Source: Rhynchosporium graminicola (Eukaryota > Ascomycota > Leotiomycetes > Helotiales > Ploettnerulaceae). Taken from it: a stretch of 64,000 nucleotides of DNA. Positions within the stretch are counted from its first letter, which is position 1. Each line of letters starts with the position of its first letter. The position numbers and the translations under genes are program-made. The notes under the pieces are model-generated. The model made no database searches and was not told the origin of the DNA. It saw only the letters and a list, made by a program, of their open reading frames with translations. Shown here one piece after another: positions 60,301 to 64,000 of this stretch. The stretch is from positions 310,001 through 374,000 of the forward strand of contig FJUW01000035.1 of assembly GCA_900074885.1 (NCBI GenBank), written 5' to 3'.

Positions 60301-60940
60301 TGGAGTTGACCCCTCCTCTCCGTTTCCGCTTCTTCAAAACCGGCTTCCCTTCTTCGTCTACCTCAAGAGGTCTCTTCAGACCTGCACCAAGGGTGACGCC
60401 TACGGGCTTCTTTACTTTTATTGGCACTGTAAGAGGCGTCTTGAACAGTCCTCTGGACGTCTCATGTTCTTCCTCCTCGGACGACCTCTCCTCTGCAAAC
60501 TCCTTGGGCGTCCTCTTCTCAAAGAGAAGCTCGTCATTATCTCCATCAACATCAATACCAGCCTTATGCTCATGCAAAGCCCTCTCAAGCCTCTGTCTCT
60601 TAGTCTCCCGACCTTGGCCTAGTCTGGCACTGCTTTGATAAAGACTTGTATCCGACTGCGCTTTTGCCAATCGTGCAATGATTTCTCGATTCTCGTCTTT
60701 CCTCAATTTCGTCTCCAGGTACTTCTCTAGTCTTTTCGCTTTCTTGCCGCTGATTTTGGGTCCTTGCGCCTCGATCTCCTCTCTCATGCGACGCTTCTTT
60801 TCTTCATGATCGGTTTTGGCAGGTGGTAAGATCTCTACGGCATTGGAGTCGACGGTGGCATTGTGAAACTTGCCTTCTTTTGCTCGCCTTTCACGCTCCT
60901 TAACTTTGTGCTTCCGCTGTCGAGGGACGAATTTTGGCAT
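57332..60940 (-). CDS. ECM16: DEAH-box RNA helicase Dhr1/Ecm16 (DHX37)
   Basis: A single exon of 1202 residues. The N-terminal third is basic then strongly acidic (Ser/Asp/Glu stretches near residues 230-290), typical of the family. The helicase core shows GATGSGKTTQ (about 397-406), DEAHERS, SATLRI, the insert with acidic DDEDFKIEDEEAD, LATNVAETSLTIPG, and QRAGRAGRTGPGHCYRLYS. The HA2/OB-fold region ends with RVTQKKIVGRGWVVE-like sequence. Dhr1 releases U3 snoRNA from pre-18S rRNA during small-subunit assembly in the nucleolus. The start MPKFVPRQRKHKVKERERR is the family's basic N-terminus. Lack of introns in a 3.6-kb gene contrasts with neighbours. It shares a 192-bp divergent promoter with PSMG3. 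Confidence 0.95.
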   Translation of the reverse strand: MPKFVPRQRKHKVKERERRAKEGKFHNATVDSNAVEILPPAKTDHEEKKRRMREEIEAQGPKISGKKAKRLEKYLETKLRKDENREIIARLAKAQSDTSLYQSSARLGQGRETKRQRLERALHEHKAGIDVDGDNDELLFEKRTPKEFAEERSSEEEEHETSRGLFKTPLTVPIKVKKPVGVTLGAGLKRPLEVDEEGKPVLKKRKRRGGVNSKLSFKHEAPEEPDWEGFSSASEMDSNTESDASIQGYEDISDASDDEEDEEQSSSNSASKSGSEEEDSESSSEDDEEGPQKPARSSAFKAWANQQLNEAIGYQPTSNIPLATETPKIAGFKPRAPEQDPLPLELQKTSNTTRKSYSVNVTRTPEIQDVRLKLPVVAEEQKIMESIHNNNLVVVYGATGSGKTTQVPQFLYEAGYGTEDSPNPGMIGVTQPRRVAAVSMAKRVGDELGDHRSRVAYQIRFEGTVSPETAIKFMTDGVLLREVAQDIALRKYSAIIIDEAHERSVNTDILVGMLSRVVKLREEMAIEDPSIKPLKLIIMSATLRITDFTENATLFAKPPPVLQAEGRQYPVVNHFARKTHHDYVEDAFLKISKGHKKLPPGGFLVFLTGQNEIIQLSKRLKEAFQIGHTASGPRVRISGRDAPMEAEDVDFGDTMEDNNDNYDEDEEVDITLDDEDFKIEDEEADTGPKKMHILPLYSLLPTREQLRVFEPPPDNSRLIILATNVAETSLTIPGIRYVFDCGRSKERKYDRTTGVQSFEVGWISKASANQRAGRAGRTGPGHCYRLYSSAVYERDFTEFAEPEILRMPIEGVVLQLKAMNLQHVVNFPFPTPPDRQSLASSEKLLTYLSALSPSGQITQTGSTMSIFPLSPRFARILLVGHLHECLPYTIALVAGLSAPDFFIPENQVVPTAPVRDPDAYFTSADRQEEDVRLGIRRKFNKVQKDFCFLDDKSDAIKLLQVVGEFAHEPTESWCKEHFVRYKVLKEILQLRRQITDLLRTNITAFAGLKFEDKLDPPSAKQVKALKQMIAAGFMDHIAMRADLAPNPPESRRKPTRAIDVPYVTLFPSHIKRDDEEKAVYIHPASPLSHISPQECPEYIVYSYLQRAAPTAATPEKIPKTRMHALTDITGGQIAALAKGTPLISYGKPIKEVMPKMGDGDANVRECWVIPYLRAEGTGGVGWPLPARKVTQKKIVGRGWVVE

Positions 60941-61132
60941 ATTTGGACTGATTTAGATCATTTCCAATACATTGCTTGCCATGATTTTTTCTGTAAGTAT
61001 TTTGGATACTGCCGCTTCCATACACAGCCCAAAGGCGGTGTATGGAAACGAGGCTGCAGCCTCGTTCATTCCAAGACATTTGCGACGACAAGCAGTCAGT
61101 CTCCCCTGATTACCATTCAACATATCTGCAAA
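60941..61132. promoter_or_regulatory. Divergent promoter DHR1/PSMG3 with nested inverted repeats
   Basis: 192 bp between start codons. Holds a perfect 10-bp stem, TTCCATACAC (61016-61025) and GTGTATGGAA (61038-61047), with a 12-nt loop. It is immediately followed, overlapping by one base, by a perfect 20-bp palindrome AACGAGGCTGCAGCCTCGTT at 61047-61066. A shared operator for both genes or a structured 5' UTR of the PSMG3 mRNA are possible. Confidence 0.7.
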
Positions 61133-61667
61133 ATGTCTGTCCCAAACATCTCTGGGGGACTGGAGAACCTAGGAATTGGCGGTGGGGCTGAACCATCTCC
61201 ATTTCCCGCCGCAACAAAGCACGCCGCTGGTCTTGTCAATGGGCAAGAAACCGATGTATCTTCTATTTACTTCTCGGACAAGATAATGATCACTGTGTCT
61301 CAAGAAGGCCGTCTGTCGCAATGGGTAAGTGCTGTTAAGACTATTATTGGTAAATTTCTGACTCGCCAATGTTCAGATTCAAGTACCTCTGTCTTCGGCT
61401 TCTCCCACGTCCTTTGATACAGCGTTGCCAACAGATGGCGAGAACACACTTCCCCTTAGTCATCTGACGCCCAGAACACTACTTGGTGCGGGTGGTGACC
61501 AACGAGAGACCGTTGGACATTTATACGCCAGCCAAATTGCTAGTCTGATAGCTACAAGAGATCCGGAGGATACTCGGACCGTAGTAGTCGGATTTGGACT
61601 GCCCCAGATAGACATGGATAGGGAGGCTTTCTTCGATATGATGGAACTAATTCAGAAGGTTATATGA
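61133..61667 (+). CDS. Proteasome assembly chaperone 3-like (PSMG3/Pba3)
   Basis: Two exons, 61133-61324 and 61377-61667, 160 residues. The fold pattern of PAC3 is present: SDKIMITVSQEGRLSQWIQVPL (strand made by splicing), HLTPRTLLGAGGDQRETVGHLYASQIASLIATR, TRTVVVGFGLP and a final helix FFDMMELIQKVI. The first 40 residues form a Gly/Pro-rich leader with low complexity. PAC3 pairs with PAC4 (Pba3-Pba4 in yeast) to guide alpha-ring formation of the 20S proteasome. Yeast Pba3 is too diverged for a firm one-to-one call by eye. Confidence 0.85.
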
Positions 61668-61880
61668 GTCGATCTCCGCTGAGGATGGAAAGTGGTTTTC
61701 CGGAACATTGTAAGACCCAACGAAGGCGGCAAACTTTTCTGGAAAGTAGTTCTGGAGTGAGAATTATGCGATGCTACGATTATGTCTTCTGAGACTTATT
61801 GAATGGCTAGGAGGTATGAGAATACGATATCCTGGATACAGGTCTCGACACTTCCTCTTTGATGCTGAGCAATCATTAAG

Positions 61881-63212
61881 TTATGCCGCTACAATCACAG
61901 CACTTGGAGCTTGTGCCAAAAGGGCGTGATTTTTTTTGAATGCGTTTTCTTCAGCCTTGAATCTCAGCTGACACCCTAAAATACAGTCAGTAATTGTAGA
62001 GCAACTCAAGTTCTAGTAGGCTTACAGTCTCCGCACGACATAGGCTCGTACTTAGGTGGATTATCTTCAGATGTGCATGAAGGCACCACACCCTCAACAC
62101 AGTTGAAATTGAGTCCTGTTAAACTGTCAGCGCTTGTCGTTCACTAGCCCATCTGACGGCATTACCGAAGAAGAACGGCATGGAGACTCGCTCGGCTGTC
62201 GATCGATTGTAGACTCTGTGTACAGTACTCTTATACATATCATTGCACAATCTCATCATAAAGTCACCGATATTTACCACGATCGTACCCTCAACAGCTG
62301 TCGCCTTGATCCATTGCCCTTCGCGGTTTAGAACTTGCAGACCGCCAGTCATGTCTTGCCACAGGAGTGTGAAGAGCTGAAGATCAGTGTGACTCCCAAG
62401 ACCAATAGAGTTGTTCTCCATTTCTTCTTGCGTGGCGGCTGGATAGTAGTTGAACACTCCATCCGCTCCAGGATATGTCGTACGACTATCAAAGTAGTCT
62501 TCTTCGAGGTCCAGACTCAACGCAAACACCCTAACCAGTTTCCTTGCCAGTGTCAAGCAGGATGACCAGTACTGCAACACTTCCTTCTTGAATCCAGGTA
62601 GGTGCGCAGTTTCCTCCCACACAAATTCTTCTCCCCTGATCCAAGGCTTGACTTCTTCTGGAATGGCATTTAAATCTTTTGTATCAGGGTCATACTGCGG
62701 AGCATATCTCCAGCCCAACTAATGCAGTAGTCAGCGAATCGTTCTTGGCTCCACACTCTACCCGAATCTACCGTTTCTCTCATATCTACACTCTCCCCTG
62801 GACTGATATTGGTTCTTTTGGAACCAATATAGCCATTGAAGTATTTTGACTTGTCTTTGCTGACTTTCATTTTCTGGTCTGGTGATTGTCTGAAGAAGCT
62901 GCTTCAATTAGCAGGATCTAAGCCCGGTATCGCACAGTCGACTCACGTCATACATTGGTTTTTAGCATCTGCTATCGTACTTTCATCAATTCCATGGTTC
63001 TTGATGTAGAAGAATCCGGTGTTGACGGCTGCGGCTCGAATCTGTTTCGATAGCTCCTTCCGGTCTTCATATATAGGCGAGGACAGTGGAGCCAGGTCGA
63101 TAATTGGGATCTCCTCTTGTGTGCATTTTCGTGGTGGCGTATTAAGAACATCTCGGAAGACAGGTCCGTAAGCTGTCCGCAGCTCTAACTTCGTTGAAGT
63201 CGAAGATGTCAT
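61881..63212 (-). CDS. 2-oxoglutarate/Fe(II) dioxygenase, isopenicillin-N-synthase-like
   Basis: Five exons, 63212-62947, 62889-62772, 62718-62166, 62115-62026 and 61975-61881, 373 residues, all phases consistent. N-terminal DIOX_N: EEIPIIDLAPLSSP, AAVNTGFFYIKNHGI. Core: GLGSHTDLQLFTLLWQD (His and Asp iron ligands), GTIVVNIGDFMMRLCND, KSTVHRVYNRS (third His ligand), and RVSMPFFFG, where the 2-oxoglutarate-binding RxS motif is visible. The last two exons add NFNCVEGVVPSCTSEDNPPK and YEPMSCGDW, conserved in fungal members. Such enzymes hydroxylate or desaturate diverse metabolites; the substrate is unknown. Stopping at the longest continuous frame would lose the last 60-odd residues. Confidence 0.9.
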
Positions 63213-64000
63213 GGTGGTTGTGTATGATATGTTTGGTGATTGCAAGGCGATGTCTTGGCAGGAAACAGGCAAGGCGGTACACTCACGGTACTTGAAACTA
63301 AAAATATCCTTCTCAAGGGAATAGTACTTCTCAAGGGAATAGTATTTATTCACTGTTCAGCAAGTTCCCCTCGCTTCACAAAAATCACAGTTACACACAC
63401 ACTGGTGCCTCAGAGACCGCTGCTTACGAAAGTGACTACGTTCCCGCTGGTGCCCGCAGATCAGGATCGCATTTCCAAAACAGTCTTAGCTTGAGTTGCT
63501 GGTATTTTGATTGCCCAGCTTACTTACGAAGGGTCGGTAGGTAACGTTCGTGGTTCCGAGTCGCTCCTTCGTCCATCCCACTCTGACATTAAAGAAGTCG
63601 CCACTTGATCGACATCCCATTGTTGGGGCTCTTACAGTGTAGGATCCTCATTAGTGGAGTAACATCTTAAATTCCATCCACCGTCAATATCATACTGTTC
63701 CGCCATATTGAAAGAGAATACCCTAGGGCCGAGAGGTGTCTAACCAAGGTTGACATGGAAAATAGACTGTTCTGCAAATTCAGACTTCCAATCGCAATGC
63801 TTGTCAAAACATGTTCATCATGAGCGCTGGTCAGAGCGAGTTGTACGGGATCAAATGGGATTCATGACATGATTAAACACAATCTCAATGAGCTCCACTC
63901 TTCGACAAAGAATATCTCTCGGCACAGTCGTACTTACGGCGTATCCTCGGATTCATGATAATCACCCCTTGCTACATCCAGCAGATATGTATAATACTCC
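63213..64000. other. Intergenic to the window edge
   Basis: 788 bp. Contains the dioxygenase promoter with an 18-bp tandem duplication (listed separately). No gene reaches the right edge in a form I can recognise. Confidence 0.45.
63309..63344. repeat. Perfect 18-bp tandem duplication
   Basis: CTTCTCAAGGGAATAGTA occurs twice in direct succession, about 100 bp upstream of the dioxygenase start codon. Confidence 0.95.

Overview
The window is nuclear DNA of a filamentous ascomycete (Pezizomycotina). Genes are dense and carry many short (about 45-110 nt) GT-AG introns with fungal branch points (CTAAC, CTAAT). Housekeeping proteins are of ascomycete type (Laa1, Pet100, Cwc21, Cdc123, Dhr1, Trs120, Hus1). 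A leotiomycete-like fungus is my guess from overall gene flavour; the sequence does not prove it.

Left third (1-22 kb), accessory. Three diverged DUF7918-like paralogues (242-1929 +, 4521-6378 +, 12849-14615 -) surround a DUF2264 protein (6837-9023 +) and a 15-exon sugar/quinate-type MFS transporter (9942-12470 +). Next come a SnoaL-like small protein (15344-16042 -), an SDR-fold protein that has lost its catalytic motifs (16770-18046 +), and an A-T-TE single-module NRPS-like synthetase of the atromentin/furanone type (18459-21672 -). Together these resemble a small secondary-metabolite locus. The synthetase needs two one-base frame corrections, and two of the DUF7918-like copies are visibly broken, so much of the locus looks to be decaying.

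Middle (23.5-29.5 kb). Two intact housekeeping genes: TRAPP-II subunit Trs120 and a beta-carbonic anhydrase. They are followed by about 6.7 kb (29.5-36.2 kb) without an intact gene. That stretch holds diverged tandem duplications, protein-like broken reading frames, a CCTTCAR minisatellite and the relic of a membrane protein. It ends at a four-exon gene for an RGG/Q-rich protein (36296-37386), followed by another short degenerate repeat field.

Right half (38.4-64 kb), mostly core genome. Hus1 (9-1-1 clamp), Laa1/HEATR5 (AP-1 accessory), a TACO1/YebC protein, Pet100, an enoyl-CoA isomerase, Cwc21, Cdc123, an MDR quinone-oxidoreductase-like enzyme, the DEAH helicase Dhr1/Ecm16, proteasome chaperone PSMG3/Pba3 and a 2-oxoglutarate/Fe(II) dioxygenase. 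Several are in tight divergent pairs. One decayed ubiquitin-like-domain gene (53243-54905 -) interrupts the series. No rRNA, tRNA, CRISPR array or intact transposon was seen. The main oddities are the broken synthetase locus, the SDR pseudoenzyme, the duplicated relic field, exons of 9, 16 and 17 nt, and a nested pair of perfect inverted repeats between DHR1 and PSMG3.
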